Numbered from the stretch's first letter, positions 17,821 to 26,677 are shown. The stretch: 64,000 nucleotides of DNA from Prosthecobacter debontii (GCF_900167535.1 NZ_FUYE01000006.1:124001-188000), one strand, 5' to 3'. The notes: a model not told the origin generated them from the letters alone. A program made the numbers and translations.

Positions 17821-17871
17821 AGTTTGATGTGATCTAGGGGGGTGATCCGATCAAGGGGATGCAGTATAGCG

Positions 17872-18177
17872 CTAGCGCGTGCGATAAGCAAGGCTTCTCC
17901 ACGTGTCACTGCGGGAAGCTGCGTTGGATTTGACTACCTTCGGCTGATGAGCAGGCAAAGAGGATTTCGAGCGCACTCTCATTGGGCGATTCGACTCGCT
18001 CTGATTTTGGCGCTCAATGTCGTAGTACCGGCTGCGCTGGTCATCTGATAGCGAGCGTCCCAGCAGTTGTTCGAGTTGAGCGTCGGACATAGCTAATTGA
18101 GTTATTTGCTGGGTGATTAGGGATTGGTCAAGGGCGATAAAGCCGATGGCTGAGAAAAATTGAGAGAAAATCCCCAT
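17872..18177 (-). CDS. Hypothetical 101-residue protein
   Basis: Begins GIFSQFFSAIGFIALDQ, a short hydrophobic stretch that could be a membrane-associated helix, then a helical segment ITQLAMSDAQLEQLLGRSLSDDQRSRYYDIERQN, and ends in a basic Arg/Ser/Lys tail. It starts 9 bp after the stop of the HEFGH protein, so it is almost certainly in that operon. No family recognised. Confidence 0.5.
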   Translation of the reverse strand: MGIFSQFFSAIGFIALDQSLITQQITQLAMSDAQLEQLLGRSLSDDQRSRYYDIERQNQSESNRPMRVRSKSSLPAHQPKVVKSNAASRSDTWRSLAYRTR

Positions 18178-18186
18178 GATTTACAT

Positions 18187-21078
18187 TCAGGATTTCTTAA
18201 TTAACGCCTCATTCAAATTTAATTTATCATTAAATTTATAATTATTGTAAAGATAAAACGAGAGAGCGACTCGTGCAGCGGGGGGCACGCGGTTACCCTG
18301 GCCTTCGTAGTGCTTGGCCAGCAGGCTCGGCAGATATTCGATGTGGTTGATAGCACCGGAGGGAATGCTGTTTTGGCTAAGAGCCTCAACGATGCGATTT
18401 ATTTCCGCAGATTCATCAGTATCAGGCGATGCTGAATTTTGCAGGCGATTGACGTCGATGAGGCGGCCCCAGATTTGCGTGGCTTTGTAGCCGGAGACTT
18501 CGTTTTTATCCTCCACTGGAGGAACGCTCAAGGCGAGCGTGATCACGATGCTGGAATAGAGGAAGGCTCCCTCTAAATCATTGGCCTGCCGGGGTAAAAG
18601 AACGGGGGCGTTCACGAGGTTGATGAGCCGGTCGATGGCTGCCGCTAGCCCGCGCAAGACATAAGGCGGGAGCGGATACTGCTGCCGTGTCAGCTTGTCC
18701 TGCCACTGTGCCAATTCAAAGCCAAAGTCTATGGCGATGTCACTCATTTCCGTCTGGATCTGGCGCAATGTTTTGAGTCGAGCCGAGTCTGGCTCGAAGA
18801 TGCCTTGGCGAAGCAGGCGAATGGCGATGAATGCAGAGAGCAGACGCAAGAGGCGTGTTTCAATGGTGTCCGGCTCGTTGCGGCCTGCAAAGGGCAGGAT
18901 GTATTCAAAGGTATCCAGCAGCCAGCGACGATCCCACTCTGGCCCTGGTGGATAGGCGAGGGATCGGGAAACGATGTCGCAGGCGATTTCCTCCATTTCA
19001 TCGCTGGTCGTGGGCTGCACTTTCGGAGGCTCTCCATCTTCATTGGGGATGAGCACCTCGTTGGTGATGAAGTGATAGCATGTGCGCTCGGCTTTCTTTT
19101 TGTGATCCAGCAGCGGGGTGAGAAAGTCTAATTGAGCCTGCATGGTGGCGGAGTTACGAGCGCCCTGACCACCGAGCATATAAAGGACAGATCTCAGCAG
19201 GTAGCTCAGTGTGCCGATGGAGGCTAAGGTGTGCCCAAACTCATGCATGAGGTGGCATGAGGCCGAAGGATACCAAAGCGCCCAGCGGGGAATGCGCAGC
19301 AGAGCCATGGAGGCTTTAATGGAAAAACCCTGTTCATGGCTGGCATAGACCGTGGGGTATTGCATGTCCCGCAGTGAGTCCTTGAGCTGATTGAGAATGT
19401 TATCTTGATCTGCATCTCCACAGCCTTCAGGCAGGGCCTCCAGCATCCGTTGGGCGGCGCTTTGAAACATGGCTCCCATCCCCAAACTGAGCCCGACTTC
19501 AGAGCCGATGTGCTCCGACCCTCGAGCTTGGCTGGCGGGGTGCAGCAGGAGAGCGACGACGCCTTTGGAGTGATGGGAGAAAGCTTGATCCATGGCCATG
19601 CCTGAGTCCAGAAGGGCATTGCGTTTCATCCGGATATCGATGCAGATTTCTTCGATCTGGCGTTCGATGGCCGCCTTTTCCTGGATGGCTGCGGTGGGAA
19701 TGGCTTCCTCTTTTTGGATCAAATCCTTGAGGGCATTCTCCAGCTCATGGATCTCCCGAGAGCACCGGACGATCCGCTCCAGTGCTTGGGCAGTCATGTG
19801 CCTGATCTCCCGGCTTAGGCTGGGGGACTTTTGGAGTGTCACGCAGCGTTCTACCATACGCTCGATAATTCGCACATCCTCGCGCCATCGGTTGTTAGAA
19901 AGATTAGTAATGCATTCTCGCACGAGATGGAGATCCACCGAGGCGAAGCTGGGAGTGAAGGAGGCGGGTGGTTTCTCAGTCGTCGGAGCTCGCTGAGGGA
20001 CGCCATAAAGGCAGGTGGCCGTTAGGTCGCTGGTCCGCCCGACCGCCTCCATCACACCTAAGTGCAAAGATGATCGGCGTGGAAAGCCTGGATGATCAGC
20101 CTTCACTTCCAAGCGAGAGATAAGGTGGATGATTTCGCCAAAGCTCAACGCTCGGCCGCCTTCCGCCGCCAGCACGAGATCCTCTCCCCCAAAAACGGCG
20201 CGCTCCTCCCAGCCAGGGGCATTTTTTTTGAGTCCATCCTTCAACGCGCTGAGAGAGCCGCGTCCCCGAGCCAACCCGACCTCGGCGAAGAGCTTTCCCG
20301 TGAAGCAGGCGTCCAGCCGTTGAGACAGATCCTCGGCGGTGGTCCCACTCCGGGCTGCTTCCCGAGCCTCCAGATGCAGGTGTAGGTCCAGCGCCATCTC
20401 TGTCTGGGTGGCGCGGCACACGGGCCATTGGGGACCTTCGACTGTTCTCCCTAATTTCATCGCCAGGGCATCCGTCTCCATGACGCTCAGTGCCAGGAGG
20501 AGCGCATCTAACTCAGTGGAATCATTCGTCCAGCTATACAAAATGAGATTGGCATCTCCCGCTGAGGCGGTTAGCAGCAGCGGTGGGATGGTGGAAAGAA
20601 GCCCCGCTTCTTGCACGTTGGGCAGCGCCTTGATCAAGCAGCCACGGAAGGCTTCTAAAATCTCACTGCGTGTGGGTGGAGCCTGCCCGCCCCATGTATC
20701 CGGGCAATACAGGGTATCCCAATCCGGCCAGATGAACGTGGCGCAAAGCACCCCTGGGCCCTGCAGCCGTGCGCTGAAGGTCTCCCAGTCTGGCAAGAGT
20801 GCCCCTGGCTCATCCCCGGTCATGGGGAAATTGATCAGTTCTGCCACATCGGTAACCCCGGCTAGGCCATGGTCATCGAATAAAAAAAGATCAAGCCCGC
20901 TGGTGCGTCGCACGGAGCGGATGGCCCAGATGGCGGGGCGGTCTAACCAACTGAACAACCGCCATTCGTCGGCATGCTTCAGGCTGGGCTGGTGGGTGAG
21001 TGTCTCGTAAACAGCTTCTAACGCAGTGGGATCAACCTCTAAAAAGTAGTGTTGGACGAGAGAGGTGGCAATGCGCAT
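18187..21078 (-). CDS. Large protein with HEFGH zinc-metalloprotease motif
   Basis: About 963 residues from ATG 21078 (a TTG at 21096 is the alternative). The only clear catalytic signature is HLMHEFGHTLASIG near residues 609-622, an HExxH zinc site; the third ligand could lie in the acidic helices ~60 residues later (DEMEEIACDIVSRSLAYPP), typical of gluzincin-like enzymes, but I cannot fix it. The N-terminal 300 residues look alpha/beta; 400-520 are long helices with Glu/Arg/Lys heptad character. No signal peptide or TM. It follows the KAP NTPase gene (244 bp gap) and precedes small genes and a kinase-like gene, all - strand. A cytosolic metalloprotease partnered with a KAP ATPase suggests a conflict or quality-control role (inference). 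Confidence 0.65.
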   Translation of the reverse strand: MRIATSLVQHYFLEVDPTALEAVYETLTHQPSLKHADEWRLFSWLDRPAIWAIRSVRRTSGLDLFLFDDHGLAGVTDVAELINFPMTGDEPGALLPDWETFSARLQGPGVLCATFIWPDWDTLYCPDTWGGQAPPTRSEILEAFRGCLIKALPNVQEAGLLSTIPPLLLTASAGDANLILYSWTNDSTELDALLLALSVMETDALAMKLGRTVEGPQWPVCRATQTEMALDLHLHLEAREAARSGTTAEDLSQRLDACFTGKLFAEVGLARGRGSLSALKDGLKKNAPGWEERAVFGGEDLVLAAEGGRALSFGEIIHLISRLEVKADHPGFPRRSSLHLGVMEAVGRTSDLTATCLYGVPQRAPTTEKPPASFTPSFASVDLHLVRECITNLSNNRWREDVRIIERMVERCVTLQKSPSLSREIRHMTAQALERIVRCSREIHELENALKDLIQKEEAIPTAAIQEKAAIERQIEEICIDIRMKRNALLDSGMAMDQAFSHHSKGVVALLLHPASQARGSEHIGSEVGLSLGMGAMFQSAAQRMLEALPEGCGDADQDNILNQLKDSLRDMQYPTVYASHEQGFSIKASMALLRIPRWALWYPSASCHLMHEFGHTLASIGTLSYLLRSVLYMLGGQGARNSATMQAQLDFLTPLLDHKKKAERTCYHFITNEVLIPNEDGEPPKVQPTTSDEMEEIACDIVSRSLAYPPGPEWDRRWLLDTFEYILPFAGRNEPDTIETRLLRLLSAFIAIRLLRQGIFEPDSARLKTLRQIQTEMSDIAIDFGFELAQWQDKLTRQQYPLPPYVLRGLAAAIDRLINLVNAPVLLPRQANDLEGAFLYSSIVITLALSVPPVEDKNEVSGYKATQIWGRLIDVNRLQNSASPDTDESAEINRIVEALSQNSIPSGAINHIEYLPSLLAKHYEGQGNRVPPAARVALSFYLYNNYKFNDKLNLNEALIKKS

Positions 21079-21322
21079 GATCTTGAGGGAAAACAACCCC
21101 TAACCAAAAGATGGAAATTAGGTCTAAAGTCCTAGATGAAGGGGTGGAGCTAAGTGGCTAAACTGGAAAAGTCACTTATAAGAGGAAAGGGGCTCTGCTT
21201 GTCAATGTGTAAGTCAACTGCTTTTGAGTCACAATTTGTGCGAAGTTACAAACTCTGGATTCGTGATGGTTTTCCAGAAGTTGGGAGAGGATCTTACGCT
21301 CGTCATACCCCAGGGCAGGCCA

Positions 21323-23596
21323 TCAGGCTTGCCCCTTCTTCATTCGATGGGGCAGTGAATCGCTTTCGTTTGGGGTGTGCGTAGACTCCATGTAGATCCA
21401 CCCTAGCTCTTGAAGGGTTAAATGATCGAAGTCGTGCGAAGGCACTCGAAGGGGCTTCGGTGGGGGAGGTAAAGCTTTCATCAAAGCTCGCTGAAGCACT
21501 GTGCGCGGAACCAGTTTTTCGATTTTGGCGATGCTGTCGCGACCTTTCCAACTCCAGCAAGCCGGTTTGTGGCTTTGACTTGAACCAAAATTACAGCCCG
21601 CGACAAGAAGTTGCGGGGCTACCTCAGGCTTCTCTTCTGCCAGGGACTGAACGCGCTTGAGGAGATCGGGCAGATGGCGGTTGCGATAGATGGTCCAGAT
21701 CATACCACAAATGAGGTCATTGGCTTGAGGCATAAAGCCCTGCTCATAAGCGGTTAGACTCTGGCGGGCGAGTTCTTCATCGAAGGGGGAAGGGGCGCGC
21801 CCTTCCTTGTCTGGCCATGTGAAGTAGTCTTCCGGCGTCGCCACATAATCTGTAAAGATAAAACTCCAGTAAAGATTCGTGCTGGCGCGGACCACCTCGG
21901 TCGAGGCAGCGATCTGTTTTTGCAACTCGTTCAGGCGATGAATGGTAGCAGCCATCATGGAGGCTGCCTGGTGCCATAGGTTTTTGAGTGAATCGGCTTG
22001 CTCCGCTTCTGGCCAAGCGGACACGACTTGGGCGATGATCGTTAAAGCGGGCACGTTATCGGGTTCGGCAGCGAGGCGATCCCCCAGTTTCTTGATGAAG
22101 GCGCGGGTGTAAGGTTGGCTCAAGTGATGCTTCAGAGTCGCGCTGGCCTGGGGTTTCTGCTGAAGATCAAGGGCGGTGCGTAGCCAAGCTGCGACCGCGG
22201 CATCGGGCACGTCCCGCTTATGCACGGCACCGGAGTAGTAACGCCAAAAGTAGTTCGGGGAGCAGATGCGCTTAGCCTGCTCGTTCCTCTGCATTTCTTC
22301 CTCGAAGTAAAAGTTGCCTAGCTGTGGGAACCATGTGGTCAAGGCCGCCTCGATCTGTGTTTTTGGGCTGAACGTGGAGGTCTTAATGAGGGCACTGAGC
22401 TGCTGAACGATCTCGGCTTTTTTGGTGCGAATCTTTTCATCACTCCTTCCGTCCTGGATATCGATGGGTAGTAGCTTGCCCAGATTCGGAATCACCTCGG
22501 GTAGGGCCAGATAAAGCTGAGGGTGGAGGAGACGGGTGGCCTCCAGAAGTAGGACATCCCCGGCATCCACTTCCTCCGGTAACAGTCCCAGGGCGAAAGC
22601 GAAGGCGTTCTCGATGGACTTCACCGTGCGTGGGGTCAGCAGGTAGGGCAGATGCAGGTCGCGGAAGATGCCGACCATGCGCTCCACCTCGTGAGGATTC
22701 GGCTCTGCGGGCATAGCTTGTGTGTCGAGACCCGCTCTATCGGCCCGCCCCTTCCGCTCCTTGAGCTCCCGCTGCCAGATGGTGATGAAGCGGCGCATGG
22801 CGTAATCTTCCAGAACATCATCTGGGATCTTGGGCACGCCCAGACGCACATTGACGATCTTTTCAATATATCGGCGGCCGCTTTCGATATGGCCTCCGAT
22901 ACGCTGGCCGATGACCTCGCTGACGTGTTCCTCATCCATCGCGATGATGAATGTCGTGTTAGGCAAATCGGCGATCAACTTCAGTGCACGGAAGAGCAGC
23001 AGGATTTCATCCGGGTCGAGGCGGTCCACATCGTCCAGCAGCATGATGACCCGGGTGCCTGTCTTCGCCAAATACTCGCGCGTCGTCCGGCGCACTTCAT
23101 CCAGGTGCACTTCGAATTGCTCAGGAGAAATCGTGCTGAAGACGGCATCCAGCACTGCCCCTGAACCGGGCGCCAGCCAGTCGCAGACGATGGAGAACCG
23201 CTTCATCCATGTCGGTAAAAGCTTTAAAAGCCGTTGTCCGGTCGTCAGGGGGGTGCCGTCATGGATGGCCTGGATCAGGCTCTCAAACATTCGGTAGAGG
23301 AGCTGATCCTCCCCGGCGTAACGCCAAAGATTGAAGCTGGTGATGCGGCAATCCTTAATGCGGATACCTTCGTCACGAGTCGTGGCGGCGAGGGCATCGT
23401 GGATGTATTGTAGGATGGTGCTCTTACCACCACCCCAGGGGTTGACGATCGAAATGACGAGGGGCTTACCGCCTTTTTCCTCCATGATGATGCGTGTTAG
23501 GCGATCTGAAAAGAGGCGACGCTCAAACTCATCCTTCGCTGCCACATCATCGTAGCTAAAAAAGGTGTCCTCATCAGGGCTTCTTAAGATGTCCAT
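21323..23596 (-). CDS. KAP-family P-loop NTPase
   Basis: 757 residues. Walker A is NPWGGGKST at 52-60 and Walker B is RVIMLLDDVDRLDPDEI at 182-198, both in the form and spacing of KAP NTPases (STAND-like class, VNPWGxGKS and DDVDR signatures). The block FIIAMDEEHVSEVIG is the following sensor strand. The usual KAP transmembrane insert between Walker A and B is missing: residues 100-180 have only one mildly hydrophobic helix, so this version appears soluble. The C-terminal 350 residues are helical and unassigned. It is the first gene of the - strand array reaching to 16292. KAP NTPases are known in phage-exclusion and other defence loci; the pairing with a HEFGH protein is not one I recognise. 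Confidence 0.85.
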   Translation of the reverse strand: MDILRSPDEDTFFSYDDVAAKDEFERRLFSDRLTRIIMEEKGGKPLVISIVNPWGGGKSTILQYIHDALAATTRDEGIRIKDCRITSFNLWRYAGEDQLLYRMFESLIQAIHDGTPLTTGQRLLKLLPTWMKRFSIVCDWLAPGSGAVLDAVFSTISPEQFEVHLDEVRRTTREYLAKTGTRVIMLLDDVDRLDPDEILLLFRALKLIADLPNTTFIIAMDEEHVSEVIGQRIGGHIESGRRYIEKIVNVRLGVPKIPDDVLEDYAMRRFITIWQRELKERKGRADRAGLDTQAMPAEPNPHEVERMVGIFRDLHLPYLLTPRTVKSIENAFAFALGLLPEEVDAGDVLLLEATRLLHPQLYLALPEVIPNLGKLLPIDIQDGRSDEKIRTKKAEIVQQLSALIKTSTFSPKTQIEAALTTWFPQLGNFYFEEEMQRNEQAKRICSPNYFWRYYSGAVHKRDVPDAAVAAWLRTALDLQQKPQASATLKHHLSQPYTRAFIKKLGDRLAAEPDNVPALTIIAQVVSAWPEAEQADSLKNLWHQAASMMAATIHRLNELQKQIAASTEVVRASTNLYWSFIFTDYVATPEDYFTWPDKEGRAPSPFDEELARQSLTAYEQGFMPQANDLICGMIWTIYRNRHLPDLLKRVQSLAEEKPEVAPQLLVAGCNFGSSQSHKPACWSWKGRDSIAKIEKLVPRTVLQRALMKALPPPPKPLRVPSHDFDHLTLQELGWIYMESTHTPNESDSLPHRMKKGQA

Positions 23597-23783
23597 CGGC
23601 TATGACTTGGCTGGTTTTTGACGAGAAAAATAAAGACGCCATGGCAGCTCTTTTTTAAACACGTCGTCCGCGTCATGCATAAAAAACCACCGTTTTTGTG
23701 GATGTCCGAGCGAGGTGTCGGGACGGTTTAAAACCACCGCCAACCACCGCACAGCCAAAAGCATCAAACCCCCCACCTCCTCC

Positions 23784-24068
23784 TCATAGCTTATCTTCAC
23801 CCTTGAGGATGCGTTTGAGAAGCTGGCCACGGACGCCGATGCCGTTTTCGGTGAGTTTGAGGAGCTTGGCGTCGATCTTGTCTTGCTCGGGCAGGGGCAG
23901 GTTTGCCCAGGGGAGGGTGATGCTGTGGGGGCCCTGGCAGAGGGCATCGTAGCGGATGAGGCCTTTCACATAGGCGGACCAGGAGGGATAACCGAGGGAT
24001 TTGGCGCGTTTTTCCGCCACATCGAGCAGGTCGGGCGGGAGTTTCAGGGAGCGGACGCTGGAGGCCAT
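23784..24068 (-). CDS. Small ribbon-helix-helix-like DNA-binding protein next to a LexA-like box
   Basis: 94 residues starting SSVRSLKLPPDLLDVAEKRAKSLGYPSWSAYVKGLIRYD: a basic strand followed by two helices with the G-Y-x-S-x-S-A-Y-V turn typical of CopG/Arc-type (RHH) proteins. The rest is a helical tail with a Leu/Lys pattern. Its start lies 72 bp from the TGTTC-N4-GAACA palindrome at 24140, which could place it under SOS control. Another frame over the same span gives an Arg/Pro-rich product and is rejected. Confidence 0.7.
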   Translation of the reverse strand: MASSVRSLKLPPDLLDVAEKRAKSLGYPSWSAYVKGLIRYDALCQGPHSITLPWANLPLPEQDKIDAKLLKLTENGIGVRGQLLKRILKGEDKL

Positions 24069-24139
24069 AGGACAAGGATTTTATCGGGCAATCGGTATTA
24101 CCGCTACAGCGTTGCGCGGATTTTTCCTCTGTCTAGTAT

Positions 24140-24153
24140 TGTTCTTGTGAACA
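24140..24153. promoter_or_regulatory. LexA-like operator TGTTC-TTGT-GAACA
   Basis: A perfect palindrome TGTTC TTGT GAACA with a 4-bp spacer; a further GAACAG half-site follows at 24162. TGTTC-N4-GAACA is, from memory, the LexA-binding consensus described for Verrucomicrobia. It lies upstream of the - strand RHH-like gene. The rest of the 24069-24347 gap is GC-rich with no other feature seen. Confidence 0.65.
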
Positions 24154-24347
24154 GTCTTGCTGAACAGTTAAGCATCGCCCGCAGGGGAAAGTGGCCTGAG
24201 GAGGTGCGGGTGAAGTCCGCACAGGCCGACGCTGGCCGGGGTGAAACGGGCGGTGCAGGTGCTGGCTCGGCTGCGCCGGTGAGCTTAGCTACCGGCGGGG
24301 TGACGAGCGTGGGGGGGCGTGGGGAGGATCGTGGACGCGGGTGTCGT

Positions 24348-24854
24348 TTAGGCTCCCGCTCCGGCTTCGTCGGGACTGGCCCCGGGTTCCGGGGGCTCGC
24401 CGCTACCGCGTGGGGTGCTGGGGCGTCCGCGGCGGCGCTTGGTGGGCGGCTCGGCGCTGAGATTGAGATCGGCCGGGGCGGATGCGGGGGCGTCGCTGCT
24501 GCTTCGACTGGTGCTGGTCTCGGCCTCGCGGGTGGCGGCCTCTTTCAGCATGTCCTGGCGCACGAGCCAGATCATGTAGTCGCGCACGGTGAGGAAGCCG
24601 GTGCGCACGCGGCGGCGCTCCAGCTCCTCCCATTCCTTCAGGGTCAGGGGCATGTCCCAGTCGGCATCACCGGCGGCGCTGAAGAGGGGCGTGCCCTCGA
24701 TGAGGTGCTCCAGCAGCAGGGAGGCGGGGCCGGAGGGCACCTGGCCCTTTTCCCACTGCGTCACCGCTGTGGGGGAGACGCGCAGGAGGGAGGCAAACTG
24801 GCTCTGCGTGAGCCCCTTGGACTCTCGATAGTTGCGGATTTGCTCGGCTGTCAT
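24348..24854 (-). CDS. XRE-type HTH regulator with C-terminal AT-hook-like tail
   Basis: 168 residues. Residues 1-60 are a helix-turn-helix of the XRE/Cro type: IRNYRESKGLTQSQFASLLRVSPTAVTQWEKGQVPSGPA, similar to the HTH found in MqsA/HigA-type antitoxins. Residues ~85-110 form a helical region (RVRTGFLTVRDYMIWLVRQDML) that could dimerise. The tail is Ser/Ala/Pro-rich and includes KRRRGRPSTPRG, an AT-hook-like RGRP core. It is divergent from the 24940 gene, and its ATG lies 3 bp from a palindromic CTGAATCATTCAG, so autoregulation is likely. Probably the phage-type switch repressor. Confidence 0.8.
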   Translation of the reverse strand: MTAEQIRNYRESKGLTQSQFASLLRVSPTAVTQWEKGQVPSGPASLLLEHLIEGTPLFSAAGDADWDMPLTLKEWEELERRRVRTGFLTVRDYMIWLVRQDMLKEAATREAETSTSRSSSDAPASAPADLNLSAEPPTKRRRGRPSTPRGSGEPPEPGASPDEAGAGA

Positions 24855-24856
24855 GA

Positions 24857-24957
24857 CTGAATCATTCAGCTAAAAACGAATCATTGCAACTTTTCTCTTG
24901 CTCAAGCTTTTCTATTCAGTTAAAACTCACCCATTCAGGATGAACGCAATCATTCAG
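24857..24957. promoter_or_regulatory. Operator cluster with four ATTCAG sites in a divergent promoter
   Basis: A perfect palindrome CTGAAT-C-ATTCAG occupies 24857-24869. ATTCAG recurs at 24864, 24914, 24933 and 24952, the last three exactly 19 bp apart. Two copies are extended: ATTCAGCTAAAAAC (24864) and ATTCAGTTAAAAC (24914). The set covers both divergent starts (24854 on -, 24940 on +), the layout of a phage-like lysogeny switch. Confidence 0.65.
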
Positions 24958-25257
24958 CAATTTCAAAACGAACTCACCGCCGAGGAACGCCGCCTGTTCG
25001 AGGCGAATGCGGCCCTCGCCGGTCGGCGGCCGGGGGTTCATTTGAAATGCATCCTGTTCGGCGAGCGCCCCCCTGAACGCCGAGGCCGTCCACGGCGGAC
25101 AGAGGCGAAGCCGAAGCCGAAGCCGAAGCCGAAGTCGAAGTCGAAAGCTAAGCCGAAAGGGAAGGCGGAAGACGGAGGACGAAGGCCAGGGGACGGAGAT
25201 CGGAAGACGGCACCCAGAAGTCAGAAGCCGAGAGGAGGGCGGAAAACTGAAAACTGA
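24940..25257 (+). CDS. Small basic AT-hook-like protein
   Basis: 105 residues if started at ATG 24940, which sits inside the ATTCAG operator array; a longer version from 24898 would run through the promoter. Residues 1-30 are a helix pair (NAIIQQFQNELTAEERRLFEANAALAG); then RRGRPRRTE is an AT-hook-like RGRP core, followed by a run of Lys-Pro and Lys-Ser dipeptides and a Gly/Arg-rich tail. The highly charged low-complexity tail suggests nucleic-acid binding. Divergent from the HTH regulator and therefore probably the first gene of the early phage region. Confidence 0.6.
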   Translation: MNAIIQQFQNELTAEERRLFEANAALAGRRPGVHLKCILFGERPPERRGRPRRTEAKPKPKPKPKSKSKAKPKGKAEDGGRRPGDGDRKTAPRSQKPRGGRKTEN

Positions 25258-25409
25258 ACTGCGGCCTAACGACAAGAATAACTAACGACCTCTGCCCTCT
25301 CTGCCCTCAGCGGCAAAACCCACGCCTCCCGACCCCATCCTCTTTTTCCAATCAACGCTCCGCCACCGCAAACCACTGCCAACCACCGCAAATTTTCCCT
25401 CCTTTTCCC

Positions 25410-25697
25410 ATGACGCTCATCCTTCTCATCATCACACACTTTGTTTTCATCGGCTGGGGCATCGGCCTGTCGCAGCGCCTGCAGCATGAGGTGCCGTGGT
25501 GGAGCCGCCGGTTTCGCCTAGCCTGTCTGCCGCATCAGGATCATGTCTTCTGGATCACACGCATGCGCCGTGGGTTCACCTGGGAGCGGGCGGAGTGCAG
25601 CGCGCATACCTTCACGCTCTGGCAGCTCCCCTCCGCCTTCTTCATGGCCCTGCGCCTGGGCGCCCGCTGGCGCGAGATCTGGGTGCGGTGGGTTTAG
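25410..25697 (+). CDS. Small membrane-associated hypothetical protein
   Basis: 95 residues. Residues 1-20 (TLILLIITHFVFIGWGIGL) form one hydrophobic helix, followed by an Arg/Trp-rich region (WWSRRFRLACLPHQDHVFWITRMRRGF) and a short amphipathic C-terminus. No family recognised. It follows the AT-hook gene by 150 bp in the same direction. It could be a small phage membrane protein; coding status is supported mainly by length and composition. Confidence 0.4.
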   Translation: MTLILLIITHFVFIGWGIGLSQRLQHEVPWWSRRFRLACLPHQDHVFWITRMRRGFTWERAECSAHTFTLWQLPSAFFMALRLGARWREIWVRWV

Positions 25698-26095
25698 TTC
25701 TTGGTCATTGGTCATTGGTTCGTGGGTTGGTTGGACAGGATTTACAGGATGGCAGGATTCACATGATTTTTTTCTCCTGAGGCCTGGGTTCGAAGCCTTC
25801 CTCGCGCTAGCTCAATCACCCTCCTATCAATCCTGTGAATCTTGTCAATCCTGTCCAAAAAAGGACCGCAGCGGGGCTGAGGAGCTAAGGGCGCAGAGAA
25901 TGGATTTTAGAAAGACAACGAGACCTCGAATCACCCCTCCAAGACCCCCGGCATTTAATCCTGACCATCTTGTCAGTCCTGTCTCAAAAACCGCTGCTCT
26001 ACCCAAGGATCATCATTTGCCCCAAGCGGCTCATTTAAAACCCCCGCACCCTCTGCGGTGAAACAAAGAACCCTTCCACAGCCCTTTTTGATCAA
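25698..26095. repeat. Spacer with heptad repeats and an inverted pair of the 'AATCCTGT' repeat
   Basis: Contains GGTCATTGGTCATTGGTTC (25705-25723), then the repeat GACAGGATTTACAGGATGGC from about 25735, and its opposite-strand partners at about 25829-25861 and 25959-25992 (AATCCTGTGAATCTTGTCAA type). The two orientations could form a stem-loop of more than 100 nt. No gene is seen between them. Confidence 0.7.
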
Positions 26096-26140
26096 ATGTG
26101 CCTAACAATAAGTATGATAAGTAATAAACGCCCCACCCCT

Positions 26141-26677
26141 ATGGACATCCAAACCTGTGACAATCCCCGTGCGAAGATCGCCGAATACCTCGCTGAGCGG
26201 GGGCTGGAACTGCATCGCTTTGATCCTAGCTCCGTCCTGCATCGTCCCAATCAGAGCCGCTGGGCGTGGTTTCTACAGGCCCGCAGCCTATGGCCCCAGT
26301 GCCTGGTGTGGGAGCAGCCCTTCGATATCAAGCTGAGCCGCGATCGTGGCTTCTACGTCCCCGATGTCATGGTGGTGAATGCCGATGGCACGGTGAAGGC
26401 CGTCTATCATGTCCACGGCACCGGCTGGCAGCACGACGTGCGCTATGCCGCCTATCAAAGGGCCCGCCAGGCTCTGCCCGAGTGGGATTTCCAATACGCC
26501 CGCCGCACCCGCCAGGGCTGGGTGCTCAGCGACGACGCCGAGGACACCTACAGTGAGCCGGATCAGGGACCGAGCGACGGCGGAAGCCGGAAAGGCAGAG
26601 GACAGAGGTCGGAAGCCGAGAGGAGCGCGGACACTCCTGTCCGCAGGGACAGCGGTGGGACAAAAGCCCGAAACTAA
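26141..26677 (+). CDS. DUF1064-like phage nuclease-fold protein with altered active site
   Basis: 178 residues from ATG 26141 (earlier ATG at 26096 possible). The core, WEQPFDIKLSRDRGFYVPDV followed by MVVNADGTVKAVYHVHGTG and ARQALPEWDFQYARR, has the order of DUF1064/PD-(D/E)xK phage endonucleases: Y-x-PD-x-x-V, a strand ending normally in E-V-K-G, and a helix with PE-x-x-F. Here the E-x-K pair is replaced by H-x-H (YHVHG). So the fold is probably retained but the chemistry may be lost or changed. The C-terminal 45 residues are Ser/Arg/Gly-rich. Located between the switch and the DUF669-like gene, as expected for early phage DNA metabolism. Confidence 0.5.
   Translation: MDIQTCDNPRAKIAEYLAERGLELHRFDPSSVLHRPNQSRWAWFLQARSLWPQCLVWEQPFDIKLSRDRGFYVPDVMVVNADGTVKAVYHVHGTGWQHDVRYAAYQRARQALPEWDFQYARRTRQGWVLSDDAEDTYSEPDQGPSDGGSRKGRGQRSEAERSADTPVRRDSGGTKARN

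Noticed and set aside
23883..24860. 325-codon + strand frame rich in Gly
   Set aside because: Runs antisense through the RHH-like gene, the LexA-like box and the HTH gene; low-complexity Gly/Ala composition typical of GC-rich shadows.
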